A DNA stretch of 5,958 nt from Bacillota bacterium (lineage in GTDB: Bacteria > Bacillota > Dethiobacteria > Dethiobacterales > Dethiobacteraceae). Below are positions 1 through 5,718 of the stretch, in pieces. Location: NCBI GenBank assembly GCA_012800215.1, contig JAAZJT010000129.1:1-5958 (forward strand), read 5' to 3'. Below the pieces are notes generated by a model. It did not search any database and was not told the DNA's origin. It was given only the letters and a program-made list of their open reading frames with translations. The position numbers and the translations under genes are program-made. Each line of letters begins with the position of its first letter. Position 1 is the stretch's first letter.

Positions 1-908
1 ATTTTGGTGTTACAGCTGATATAGAAGCCATTGCCGCCATCGTACGACAGCATCAGGCTTACCTATTGGTAGATGAAGCACATGGCGCACATTTTGATTT
101 TTCTTCTGCTTTACCGGTTTCTGCAGCAAAATTTTGTAATTTACGTGTGCAAAGTTGGCATAAAACACTAGGCGCTCTAACACCGGGTGCAGTTTTGCAC
201 TGGCAAGACGGCGATATTGATGAGGAGCGCTTGCAGCAAGCTCTGCAGGGGGTGCAGACAAGCAGCCCTCCATACCCGCTTCTTGCTTCTCTAGATCTGA
301 CAAGGAAAAAGATGGCTTTAGAAGGAAGTGAGATTGCCGGCAGAATGGTGGAAAATGCCATGGAAGTAAGGGCAGCTTTAAAATCATTTTTTCCTTTTTT
401 AACGCGTCTGGAAGTACAAGAGCAGGGCTTTGATTTAGATGTGACGCGTCTGACGCTACTGACGGCAGTAGCCGGTATCTCTGGGATAGCAGCAGGCCGT
501 TATCTTAATGCTGCCGGCATTAATCTTGAATTAATACTGCCTCATTGCCTTTTGGCACTCCTGGGGCCGGCTTTTCAAAAAGATTGGACGGCGCGGCTGC
601 TTACAACCATTAGGCAGCTGCAGCCCTCAGCAGCTTTATCCCCTATGGCTGTATATCCTGCTTTGCCAGAGGTGGTAATTCCTCCTCGCCAGGCAGCGTA
701 TTGCCGCCATATAGAGGTCAATATTGAACAAGCTGAGGGGGCAATAGCAGCAGCAACTGTAGTTTGCTATCCGCCGGGCATCCCCCTTTTAGTGCCGGGC
801 GAGCGCATTACGCCTGCAGTATGTGCTTATCTGCAGGCGGCTCTGCAGCAAGGTGTACAATTTCGGGGGCTGACAGCTTCCGGGCAAATTAAGGTATGTA
901 ATATATGA
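1..908 (+). CDS. Orn/Lys/Arg decarboxylase family protein (YaaO/SpeA-like), 3' part only
   Basis: The gene enters from the left edge. The first complete codon is at base 3, and about 301 residues are visible before TGA at 906-908. It belongs to the fold-type I PLP-dependent basic amino acid decarboxylases, cytoplasmic enzymes that make polyamines or their precursors from lysine, arginine or ornithine. Seen directly: LVDEAHGAHF (from about base 57), whose Asp and His contact PLP in this family; then QSWHKTL, whose Lys (codon 162-164) is the expected Schiff-base lysine; and near the C-terminus CYPPGIPLLVPGERIT, a hallmark of the family's C-terminal domain. About 248 residues follow the lysine, as expected for the roughly 480-residue Gram-positive type, so the 3' end looks intact. 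A yaaO-like gene upstream of tmk is the known Bacillus order. The substrate cannot be told from sequence. Family assignment is firm; the exact activity is inference. Confidence 0.93.
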   Translation, partial: FGVTADIEAIAAIVRQHQAYLLVDEAHGAHFDFSSALPVSAAKFCNLRVQSWHKTLGALTPGAVLHWQDGDIDEERLQQALQGVQTSSPPYPLLASLDLTRKKMALEGSEIAGRMVENAMEVRAALKSFFPFLTRLEVQEQGFDLDVTRLTLLTAVAGISGIAAGRYLNAAGINLELILPHCLLALLGPAFQKDWTARLLTTIRQLQPSAALSPMAVYPALPEVVIPPRQAAYCRHIEVNIEQAEGAIAAATVVCYPPGIPLLVPGERITPAVCAYLQAALQQGVQFRGLTASGQIKVCNI

Positions 909-913
909 GGTGA
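907..913 (+). promoter_or_regulatory. Ribosome binding site that fixes the tmk start
   Basis: GAGGTGA lies 5 bases before ATG 919 and overlaps the stop codon of the upstream decarboxylase gene. The in-frame GTG at 910 is part of this Shine-Dalgarno sequence and has no such site of its own upstream, so translation should begin at ATG 919. The arrangement suggests translational coupling to the upstream gene. Confidence 0.8.
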
Positions 914-918
914 AAGCA

Positions 919-1548
919 ATGAAAAGGGGATACTTTATAACGTTGGAAGGCCCGGACGGGGTGGGAAAAACTACACAAATAGCCCGTTTGTTTAATGCTG
1001 TGCAAAAGATGGGCTTACATGCTCTTCAGACGAGGGAACCGGGGGGCACTGCGATTGGAGATGCAGTTCGTCAAATCTTACTTAATCCTGATTATAGTAG
1101 AATGACTACACTCACTGAAGCCCTATTGTATGCGGCATCCCGGGCACAATTAGTGCAAGAAGTAATTAAGCCTGCCCTGTTAGACGGGAAGGTTGTATTA
1201 TGTGACCGTTTTATTGACTCCAGTTTAGCTTATCAGGTTTTTGCCGGTGGGCTTGATTTTGATTTTGTTTGGTATACTAACCGGGCAGCCGTAACTGATT
1301 GTTTGCCCGACCGTACTTTTATTCTTAATTTAGACCCGCAGGTTGGGCTGCAAAGGCGCGGAAAAACGCTTGCAGACCGTATGGAGCAAAAGCCACTGGC
1401 TTATCATCAGCGCGTACAAAAAGGCTTTTTAGCAATTGCAGAGCGCTTTCCAGAGCGAATTATTGTTATTGACGCTAACCGGCCGGTAGAAAGTATTTTT
1501 TCAGAAATTTGGTCATATCTTGAGCCGGCTTTGGCTTCTCTGCGTTGA
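919..1548 (+). CDS. tmk: Thymidylate kinase (dTMP kinase)
   Basis: Phosphorylates dTMP to dTDP with ATP, the step both the de novo and salvage dTTP routes share; cytosolic and normally essential. The 209-residue product has the usual family length. Seen in order: P-loop GPDGVGKT (residues 11-18), REPGGT (39-44, dTMP-binding region), ASRAQLV (73-79), DRFIDSSLAYQ (96-106, the family's DR-x-x-x-S signature), and an Arg-rich LID (about 144-156, RRGKTLADRME). The P-loop has no Arg while the LID does, which fits the bacterial type II class. The LID looks a few residues shorter than in E. coli-type enzymes. Start chosen at ATG 919 because GAGGTGA precedes it; an in-frame GTG at 910 would add only three residues and lies inside that site. 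Only 10 bases separate it from the decarboxylase gene, so the two are probably cotranscribed. Identification is very secure. Confidence 0.97.
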   Translation: MKRGYFITLEGPDGVGKTTQIARLFNAVQKMGLHALQTREPGGTAIGDAVRQILLNPDYSRMTTLTEALLYAASRAQLVQEVIKPALLDGKVVLCDRFIDSSLAYQVFAGGLDFDFVWYTNRAAVTDCLPDRTFILNLDPQVGLQRRGKTLADRMEQKPLAYHQRVQKGFLAIAERFPERIIVIDANRPVESIFSEIWSYLEPALASLR

Positions 1549-1560
1549 AAAAAAGATTTG

Positions 1561-1569
1561 TGGTATAAT
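1561..1569 (+). promoter_or_regulatory. Extended -10 promoter for holB-ricT
   Basis: TGGTATAAT fits the extended -10 consensus (TG-N-TATAAT) exactly and lies 13-21 bases after the tmk stop codon. No good -35 is seen at 16-18 bases upstream, which extended -10 promoters can tolerate. A TTGAAA overlapping the tmk stop codon (1545-1550) is only 13 bases away, too close for a normal spacer. The start site would be near 1576, giving a leader of about 23 bases to the holB ATG. This would let holB-ricT be transcribed apart from tmk. Confidence 0.55.
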
Positions 1570-1598
1570 ATTACATACATGATAATGGGGTTATTATA

Positions 1599-2588
1599 AT
1601 GATCTGGGAAAGAATCTATGGTCGTACCCAACTGGTAAAAACTTTGCAGACAGCTGTAGAGACTGGGCATGTTGTGCATGCTTATCTTTTTTACGGGCCG
1701 CAGGGGATTGGGAAAAAAACAATAGCACAAGTACTTGCTGCCGCCCTAAATTGTCAGGATAAAACCAGGGCATGCGGCCAATGCCCATCCTGCCGCAAAG
1801 TTTTTAATGACATACATCCCGATATTCACTGGATTATGCCGGAAGGGAAGACATTAAAAATAGAACAAATTCGTGCCGTAAAAAAATATGCTTATCTGCA
1901 GCCGCGTTTTGGCAGATATCAGGTCTTTATTTTGGCACATGCAGATTTAATGACGACAGAAGCCGCCAATAGCCTGCTGGTAGTGTTGGAGGAAGCTCCT
2001 GCCGCCTCCATTTTTGTCCTGCTGGCTGAGCAAGCGGCTCTTTTACCGGCGACTGTGCTTTCACGCTGTCAAATTATGGCTGTGCCCCGTTTAGATAATG
2101 ATAACATGATTAGTTTTATTCAAAAGCGGGCGCATGTTACTCCCGAGGAATTAGCAATAATACTTGATGGCGCTGAAGGTATTCCGGGGCGCGCCCTGGA
2201 GAGTTTGAATAAAACAAATTGGCTTTCACAATATGAGCAAGCTGCGCAAATTCTTGCAGCAGTTGTAAGCACTGGTCAGATAAGCCAGCAGGCAGCAAAG
2301 CTGGCAGAAAGTGAAGAACTTGAAGTTTTGCTTGATACAATCTTATTAGTGTTAAGGGATATATTGGTCTGGCAGACTGTGGGAAAAGTTGCCCAGGGTA
2401 GGCTGGAAAGAATTAATTTGCTTATACCAAGCTGGAATGCTGATCAATGTATAAATGCTATGCAAATAATAATTGCTTGGCAACGAAAGCTGCAAAATCC
2501 TGTTAATATTCGCTTAGCACTGGAGAATCTATTGATATGCCTGAAGGAGGTAGGCCTAAATGCAAACTGTAGTAGGAATTCGCTTTAA
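1599..2588 (+). CDS. holB: DNA polymerase III subunit delta prime
   Basis: Clamp-loader subunit that, with delta and tau/gamma, opens the beta sliding clamp and places it on primed DNA. Length 329 residues, as in Gram-positive homologues. Seen: N-terminal AAA+ module with P-loop GPQGIGKKT (33-41); a zinc-binding set C52, C59, C62, C65 (C-x6-C-x2-C-x2-C); HADLMTTEAANSLLVVLEEAP (from about 114), the conserved segment after a degenerate Walker B (AHAD in place of DEAD-like acidic residues); and the SRC motif at 155-157, the arginine-finger signature of clamp loaders. The alpha-helical C-terminal collar domain follows from about 165. The degenerate Walker B fits delta prime being a poor ATPase that supplies the arginine finger. 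The ATG at 1599 has a weak GGGG site 8 bases upstream. The 3' end overlaps ricT by 29 bases. The yaaQ and yaaR genes usual between tmk and holB in Bacillus are missing here. Confidence 0.95.
   Translation: MIWERIYGRTQLVKTLQTAVETGHVVHAYLFYGPQGIGKKTIAQVLAAALNCQDKTRACGQCPSCRKVFNDIHPDIHWIMPEGKTLKIEQIRAVKKYAYLQPRFGRYQVFILAHADLMTTEAANSLLVVLEEAPAASIFVLLAEQAALLPATVLSRCQIMAVPRLDNDNMISFIQKRAHVTPEELAIILDGAEGIPGRALESLNKTNWLSQYEQAAQILAAVVSTGQISQQAAKLAESEELEVLLDTILLVLRDILVWQTVGKVAQGRLERINLLIPSWNADQCINAMQIIIAWQRKLQNPVNIRLALENLLICLKEVGLNANCSRNSL
2544..2550 (+). promoter_or_regulatory. Strong ribosome binding site for ricT inside holB
   Basis: AAGGAGG, a near-perfect Shine-Dalgarno sequence, lies 9 bases before ATG 2560 and within the last codons of holB. 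It supports the overlapping ricT start and lets ricT be translated strongly from the holB message. Confidence 0.85.
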
Positions 2589-3258
2589 AAAAGCAGGAAA
2601 AATATATTACTTTGATCCCAATGGTATTGAACTTAGCGTGGGCGGCTTTGCTATTGTGGAGACTTCACGCGGTTTGGAGTTTGGTGAGGTGGTTGTACTG
2701 CCAAAAGAGATACCTGACGATGAAGTGGTACAACCCTTAAAGAAAGTTATTCGTGCTGCTAACAATGAGGATTGTCAGCAAATCCTGGAAAATAGGCAAA
2801 AAGAAGAAGAAGCTTTTGATTTGTGCCTGCAAAAAATAGAAGAACATGACCTAGATATGAAGCTTGTAGATGTAGAATATACTTTCGATCGCTCCAAAAT
2901 AATTTTTTACTTTACTTCAGACGGGCGGGTTGATTTTCGTGAATTAGTGAAGGACTTAGCTTCAATTTTTCGCACAAGGATTGAACTGCGCCAGATAGGT
3001 GTGCGTGATGAGGCAAAAATGATTGGTGGACTGGGTCCGTGCGGAAGGGTGCTGTGCTGCCATACTTTTTTAGGGGAATTTGAACCGGTTTCCATTCGGA
3101 TGGCTAAAGACCAGAATCTTTCTTTAAATCCCACCAAAATTTCAGGTGCCTGTGGGAGGCTAATGTGCTGTTTGCGTTATGAATCAGATGCTTATGAGCT
3201 GTCACGTTTAGAAAAAGAAGGGGATATAGAAATAATTGCAGAGGATGATCTTACTTAG
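2560..3258 (+). CDS. ricT: RicT (YaaT), PSP1-domain Fe-S protein of the RNase Y regulatory complex
   Basis: In B. subtilis RicT forms the Y-complex with RicA and RicF, which carries [4Fe-4S] clusters, works with RNase Y in mRNA maturation, and affects sporulation, competence and biofilm formation. The 232-residue product is somewhat shorter than the B. subtilis protein (about 275), mainly lacking a long C-terminal tail. Seen: an N-terminal segment with GIRFKKAGKIYYFDP; a charged helical stretch around 70-95; then the conserved PSP1 core with GGLGPCGRVLCC and KISGACGRLMCCL. These supply six cysteines at C161, C166, C167, C198, C203 and C204, in the two C-G-R-x-x-C-C repeats typical of the family, consistent with Fe-S ligation (inferred from the homologue). 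Start chosen at ATG 2560 because of the strong AAGGAGG 9 bases upstream. The stop TAG interlocks with the stop of the convergent Mur-ligase-like gene. The yabA gene usual just downstream is absent. Confidence 0.94.
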   Translation: MQTVVGIRFKKAGKIYYFDPNGIELSVGGFAIVETSRGLEFGEVVVLPKEIPDDEVVQPLKKVIRAANNEDCQQILENRQKEEEAFDLCLQKIEEHDLDMKLVDVEYTFDRSKIIFYFTSDGRVDFRELVKDLASIFRTRIELRQIGVRDEAKMIGGLGPCGRVLCCHTFLGEFEPVSIRMAKDQNLSLNPTKISGACGRLMCCLRYESDAYELSRLEKEGDIEIIAEDDLT

Positions 3259-4457
3259 CTAGGGTTATGTACAAGTGTTTGTGTATCACTGGCAGCAAAT
3301 AAAGAAGGCGGCCGGTAGAAAAAGCGATTATCACTCAATGTGTTTAATATTATCTTTCGGGCGTGTTTTAAAACAGGTCCGCCTAAAAGAAGAATGATAT
3401 CATCCTTGCAGGCATGGTTTAAGATACCCTCAATGGCATCTGGTAAATCAGGAAAGTAGGCAAAACTAACTCCTTGCTGCTTTAATTCGGCAAGAAATGC
3501 TCTTTCCTCGTGCAGCCTGACTTGATATTTGTTTCTGCAGTGGTGCATACTGCGGGTAACATAAAGTTGGTTTTCAGGATGCTTTTGCAGCCAGCTGCAG
3601 AGTGCCCGGGCATTATTTCGATTCATTACAACTCCTCCACTGCCATACATACCATGTAAGAGGAGTATACGCTGTGCCTGCAAATTTTGCACTGTTGCAA
3701 GAGCAGCTTTGAGGGCAGCTGCGTTGCCGGCAGCATCATCAATAATTGTTAAATGGCCACTACTTATTACTTCCATTGAGCGCCGGAGCCGTGGGAATTT
3801 ACTTAATGCTTGGGCAATTATTTCTAAGTCTGGAACAAACAGCAGTGCCAGAGTAGCAGCCAGAACTGCATTGGCAACATTATGTTCACCCAGCAGATTA
3901 AACCGGATAGAGGCAGAGCCCGGCATTATTGTTTGATTTGTTAATCCTCTAAACTCAGAAGTTATTTCTAAAGTAAATCTTGTGTGCCAGAGGTGCTGCT
4001 GTATATTGCTGCCCACAACCATGGCACTTGGGTAGCGGGTAGAATAGGTAATATATTCGATGTCTTCTTTTTGTGCCAGCGATAGCGCTTGAGGATCGTC
4101 GGCATTAATAACGGCTTTGGCTCCGGGAGTTAATTGCTGCAATAACTGTGCTTTGTAAGCGAAGTAGCGATTTGCAGTGCGGCATGATGTCAAATGATCT
4201 AAAGTAAGATTAGTTATGGCTGCGCAGTTTAAACTAAGATCAGACAACTTTTTTCGGCGCAGTGTGTCTACCGGAACTTCCATCAGAAAACAATCATTTA
4301 ATTGTCCGCAGCTATTATGAACTGCAGTGATTTTCTCAGCATCTAAAAGGGCCGGGTTCAGTCCGCATTGCTGCAGAATAAATTTTAGGATAAGGATTGT
4401 CGTTGTTTTACCATTTGTTCCCGTTACGCCAAGCAAAGGTTTGCCGTTGGTTTGCAT
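3255..4457 (-). CDS. Mur-ligase-family protein (MurE-like core, no N-terminal UDP-binding domain)
   Basis: A 400-residue ATP-dependent Mur-ligase-like enzyme of unknown substrate. Such enzymes activate a carboxylate as acyl-phosphate and join it to an amine. The protein begins almost directly at the P-loop GVTGTNGKTT (10-19), so the roughly 80-100-residue UDP-binding domain of MurE is missing. Retained: E60 in MEVPVDTL (MurE has EVSSHAL), NLTLDHL (83-89), K102 in YFAYKAQLL (the carbamylated-lysine position), INADDP (117-122), NLLGEHNVANA (187-197) and RRSMEVI (225-231). The C-terminal domain has IDDAAGNAAALKAAL (239-253), where MurE has DYAHTPDAL and MurF DD-x-YNANP. It lacks DNPR, the diaminopimelate-recognition motif, and the usual GKGHE-like end reads LLLGGPVLKHARKII. 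It is therefore unlikely to be the cell-wall MurE. Minus ATG 4457 has AAAGGAG 9 bases upstream. Oriented against ricT and rsmI. Family firm, function unknown. Confidence 0.85.
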   Translation of the reverse strand: MQTNGKPLLGVTGTNGKTTTILILKFILQQCGLNPALLDAEKITAVHNSCGQLNDCFLMEVPVDTLRRKKLSDLSLNCAAITNLTLDHLTSCRTANRYFAYKAQLLQQLTPGAKAVINADDPQALSLAQKEDIEYITYSTRYPSAMVVGSNIQQHLWHTRFTLEITSEFRGLTNQTIMPGSASIRFNLLGEHNVANAVLAATLALLFVPDLEIIAQALSKFPRLRRSMEVISSGHLTIIDDAAGNAAALKAALATVQNLQAQRILLLHGMYGSGGVVMNRNNARALCSWLQKHPENQLYVTRSMHHCRNKYQVRLHEERAFLAELKQQGVSFAYFPDLPDAIEGILNHACKDDIILLLGGPVLKHARKIILNTLSDNRFFYRPPSLFAASDTQTLVHNPS

Positions 4458-4540
4458 CAGAGCAGCTCCTTTTATCTGATATGCATTTTATTGTTTGTGA
4501 ATGCCAGCGTTCTTATGTATTAAGACATGTGAGGTTAAAA
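4458..4540. promoter_or_regulatory. Divergent control region between the Mur-ligase-like gene and rsmI
   Basis: These 83 bases must hold the start signals for both divergent genes unless rsmI relies on read-through. For the minus gene, AAAGGAG (plus-strand CTCCTTT, 4467-4473) is a good ribosome site, and TAAAAT (minus, 4490-4485) could be a -10 but has no clear -35. For rsmI, TTGTGA (4495-4500) and TATTAA (4518-4523) are spaced 17 bases apart, each 4 of 6 to consensus. The start site would fall right at the ribosome site, so this promoter is doubtful. No operator or riboswitch structure is evident. Confidence 0.35.
4531..4534 (+). promoter_or_regulatory. Ribosome binding site that fixes the rsmI start
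   Basis: GAGG lies 6 bases before ATG 4541. The open frame runs upstream to an ATG at 4397, but that would add 48 residues lying antisense to the Mur-ligase-like gene, with no family similarity. RsmI proteins begin a few residues before the YL-x-x-TP-x-GNLEDIT motif, which matches ATG 4541. Confidence 0.75.
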
Positions 4541-5371
4541 ATGAGCAAAGGATGCCTTTATTTATGCCCCACTCCTCTGGGTAATCTGGAGGATATTACA
4601 CTGCGTGTGCTGCGTATATTGAGGGAAGCAGATAAAATAGCAGCTGAAGATACGCGCCGCACACGTAAACTTTTAAGTCATTATGATATACATACACAGC
4701 TAGTCAGTTATCATGAGCATAATAAAATTAATAAAACAGCAGTTATCATTGATTGGCTGTCAGCAGGTCAAAAAATAGCGCTTGTGAGTGACGCTGGGAT
4801 GCCGGCGATTGCTGATCCTGGGGAGGATTTGGTCAGAGCTGCTATTGATAATGGGATTCAGGTAGTGGCTTTGCCTGGGCCGGTAGCCGCTATAACTGCT
4901 TTGGCTGCTTCCGGACTTGATGTTAGTTCCTTTGTTTTCTATGGCTTTATACCGCCGCGGGGCGCACAAAGAAAGGCAATTCTCGCAAAAATAATGACAG
5001 AGGAAAAGACAGTAATTATTTATGAAGCACCTCATCGTTTATGTCGCACTTTGCGGGACTTAAAAGAGATAGATCCTTTACGACAAGCTGTTGTGGCGCG
5101 AGAATTAACTAAAGTGCACGAGGAATATATCAGGGGCAGCCTGGAGGAGGTGTTACAGCATTTTTTGCTGTCAGAACCTAAGGGCGAGTGTACAGTTTTG
5201 GTAGCAGGTTTAGAGCTTAAACAACCTCCGGCAGCAACTATTGATCTGCAAGCACTAATTGATGAATTTTTAGCTAAAGGATATTCTACAAAGCAAGCAG
5301 CACAGGAAATTGCGCAGCAAACAGGAGTTCCACGCAACGAAATTTATCGCCTTATTTTGACAAAAAAATAA
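4541..5371 (+). CDS. rsmI: 16S rRNA (cytidine(1402)-2'-O)-methyltransferase
   Basis: Methylates the ribose 2'-OH of C1402 in the 30S decoding centre using S-adenosylmethionine; with RsmH it makes m4Cm1402. The 276-residue product has normal length for the tetrapyrrole methylase superfamily. Seen: TPLGNLEDIT (11-20), AEDTRRTRKLL (35-45), SYHEHN (56-61), VSDAGMPAIADPG (82-94, part of the SAM-binding region), LPGPVAAITAL (111-121), YGFIPP (134-139), EAPHRL (162-167), and RELTKVHEE (187-195). A C-terminal helical segment around 245-272 (ending STKQAAQEIAQQTGVPRNEI) resembles the HTH-like tail common in the family. The Met in DAGMP is a usual Firmicutes variant. Upstream in Bacillus are yabA, yabB and yazA; here the Mur-ligase-like gene stands in that place on the opposite strand. 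The last lysine codons and stop overlap a transcription terminator. Confidence 0.96.
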   Translation: MSKGCLYLCPTPLGNLEDITLRVLRILREADKIAAEDTRRTRKLLSHYDIHTQLVSYHEHNKINKTAVIIDWLSAGQKIALVSDAGMPAIADPGEDLVRAAIDNGIQVVALPGPVAAITALAASGLDVSSFVFYGFIPPRGAQRKAILAKIMTEEKTVIIYEAPHRLCRTLRDLKEIDPLRQAVVARELTKVHEEYIRGSLEEVLQHFLLSEPKGECTVLVAGLELKQPPAATIDLQALIDEFLAKGYSTKQAAQEIAQQTGVPRNEIYRLILTKK

Positions 5372-5393
5372 GAAAAGCCAAAGCTTTTCTTAT
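5362..5393 (-). terminator. Rho-independent terminator for abrB, overlapping the 3' end of rsmI
   Basis: ATAAGAAAAGC (5368-5378) pairs perfectly with GCTTTTCTTAT (5383-5393) around a 4-base loop. Read on the minus strand, the hairpin is followed at once by seven T residues (5368-5362), a classic intrinsic terminator about 45 bases after the abrB stop. On the plus strand the hairpin lies just at the rsmI stop but is followed by an A-rich run rather than T, so it should stop rsmI transcription less well. The A-tract serves as rsmI's final lysine codons. Confidence 0.8.
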
Positions 5394-5398
5394 AAGAA
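5387..5398. repeat. 12-base perfect palindrome overlapping the terminator arm
   Basis: TTCTTATAAGAA is a perfect inverted repeat that shares its left half with the 3' arm of the terminator hairpin. It could form a small competing structure or simply reflect AT-rich intergenic sequence. No known binding protein is recognised. Confidence 0.5.
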
Positions 5399-5437
5399 TA
5401 AATAAATATGATATATAAATTGCTGACGAGAAGGTTT

Positions 5438-5683
5438 TTACTCTGCTGCCATTTCTTTAATGCAATCCTCGCAGACAATACGCCCTTTATAGTGCTTAAC
5501 TTGATCAGCATTGCCACAAAAAATACAGGCGGGCTCATATTTTTTCAAAATAATACGCTCATTGTCTACATAAATCTCCAGGGAATCTTTAACATCGATA
5601 CCTAGCGTACGACGTAATTCTATGGGGATTACAACACGTCCTAACTCATCAACTTTTCTTACTATGCCTGTAGATTTCAACAT
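5438..5683 (-). CDS. abrB: AbrB-family transition-state regulator with a Cys4 C-terminus
   Basis: DNA-binding regulator of the AbrB/SpoVT family, 81 residues. In B. subtilis, AbrB represses post-exponential genes during growth and is itself shut off by phosphorylated Spo0A. Residues 2-50 (KSTGIVRKVDELGRVVIP, then IELRRTLGI and IYVDNERIILKKYEP) are close to identical to the B. subtilis swapped-hairpin domain. They keep the DNA-contact arginines as R9, R16, R24 and R25. The C-terminal part differs: C53-x2-C56 and C71-x2-C74 form a likely zinc or redox site in place of the Bacillus C-terminal domain, a form familiar from clostridial homologues. Start chosen at 5683 because the family begins M-x-KSTGIVRK; the open frame runs 26 codons further up, but those would cross the promoter. 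Transcribed divergently from metG and ending at the terminator near rsmI. Predicted control by Spo0A boxes upstream. Confidence 0.95.
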   Translation of the reverse strand: MLKSTGIVRKVDELGRVVIPIELRRTLGIDVKDSLEIYVDNERIILKKYEPACIFCGNADQVKHYKGRIVCEDCIKEMAAE

Positions 5684-5686
5684 AAA

Positions 5687-5694
5687 CTCCCCCC
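5687..5694 (-). promoter_or_regulatory. Ribosome binding site for abrB, close-spaced
   Basis: On the minus strand GGGGGGAG ends only 3 bases before ATG 5683. The purine-rich match to the 16S 3' end is clear, but the spacing is tighter than the usual 5-9 bases unless the upstream G-run pairs. It supports the short start; neither longer in-frame Met (5713 or 5761) has such a site. Confidence 0.7.
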
Positions 5695-5695
5695 G

Positions 5696-5712
5696 TTCTG
5701 CATTGTTCGACA
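5696..5712 (-). promoter_or_regulatory. Tandem Spo0A-type boxes over the abrB transcription start
   Basis: On the minus strand, TGTCGAA (5712-5706) matches the Spo0A-box core TGNCGAA exactly. Ten bases on, TGCAGAA (5702-5696) matches it with one mismatch in the same orientation. Two head-to-tail boxes in 10-base register just downstream of the promoter is the layout known for the B. subtilis abrB promoter, where phosphorylated Spo0A represses. The site starts about where the transcript would begin, so a bound dimer should block initiation. The second box is weaker. Confidence 0.65.
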
Positions 5713-5718
5713 TAAAAT

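Noticed and set aside
910..912. GTG as the tmk start codon
   Set aside because: It lies within the ribosome site GAGGTGA that serves ATG 919 and has no Shine-Dalgarno sequence of its own.
1545..1550. TTGAAA as a -35 for the promoter at 1564
   Set aside because: Only 13 bases separate it from TATAAT, too short for a sigma-A spacer. The extended -10 explains the site better.
3709..3936. Plus-strand open frame opposite the Mur-ligase-like gene
   Set aside because: A shadow of the minus-strand gene, with composition typical of an antisense frame, no ribosome site and no recognisable domain.
3255..4457. Calling the minus-strand ligase MurE
   Set aside because: It lacks the UDP-binding N-terminal domain, the EVSSHAL and DNPR motifs, and dcw-cluster context, so the cell-wall role is not supported.
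4397..4540. N-terminal extension of RsmI from ATG 4397
   Set aside because: The 48 added residues lie antisense to the start of the ligase gene, match nothing in the family, and ATG 4541 has a GAGG site and the family's usual N-terminus.
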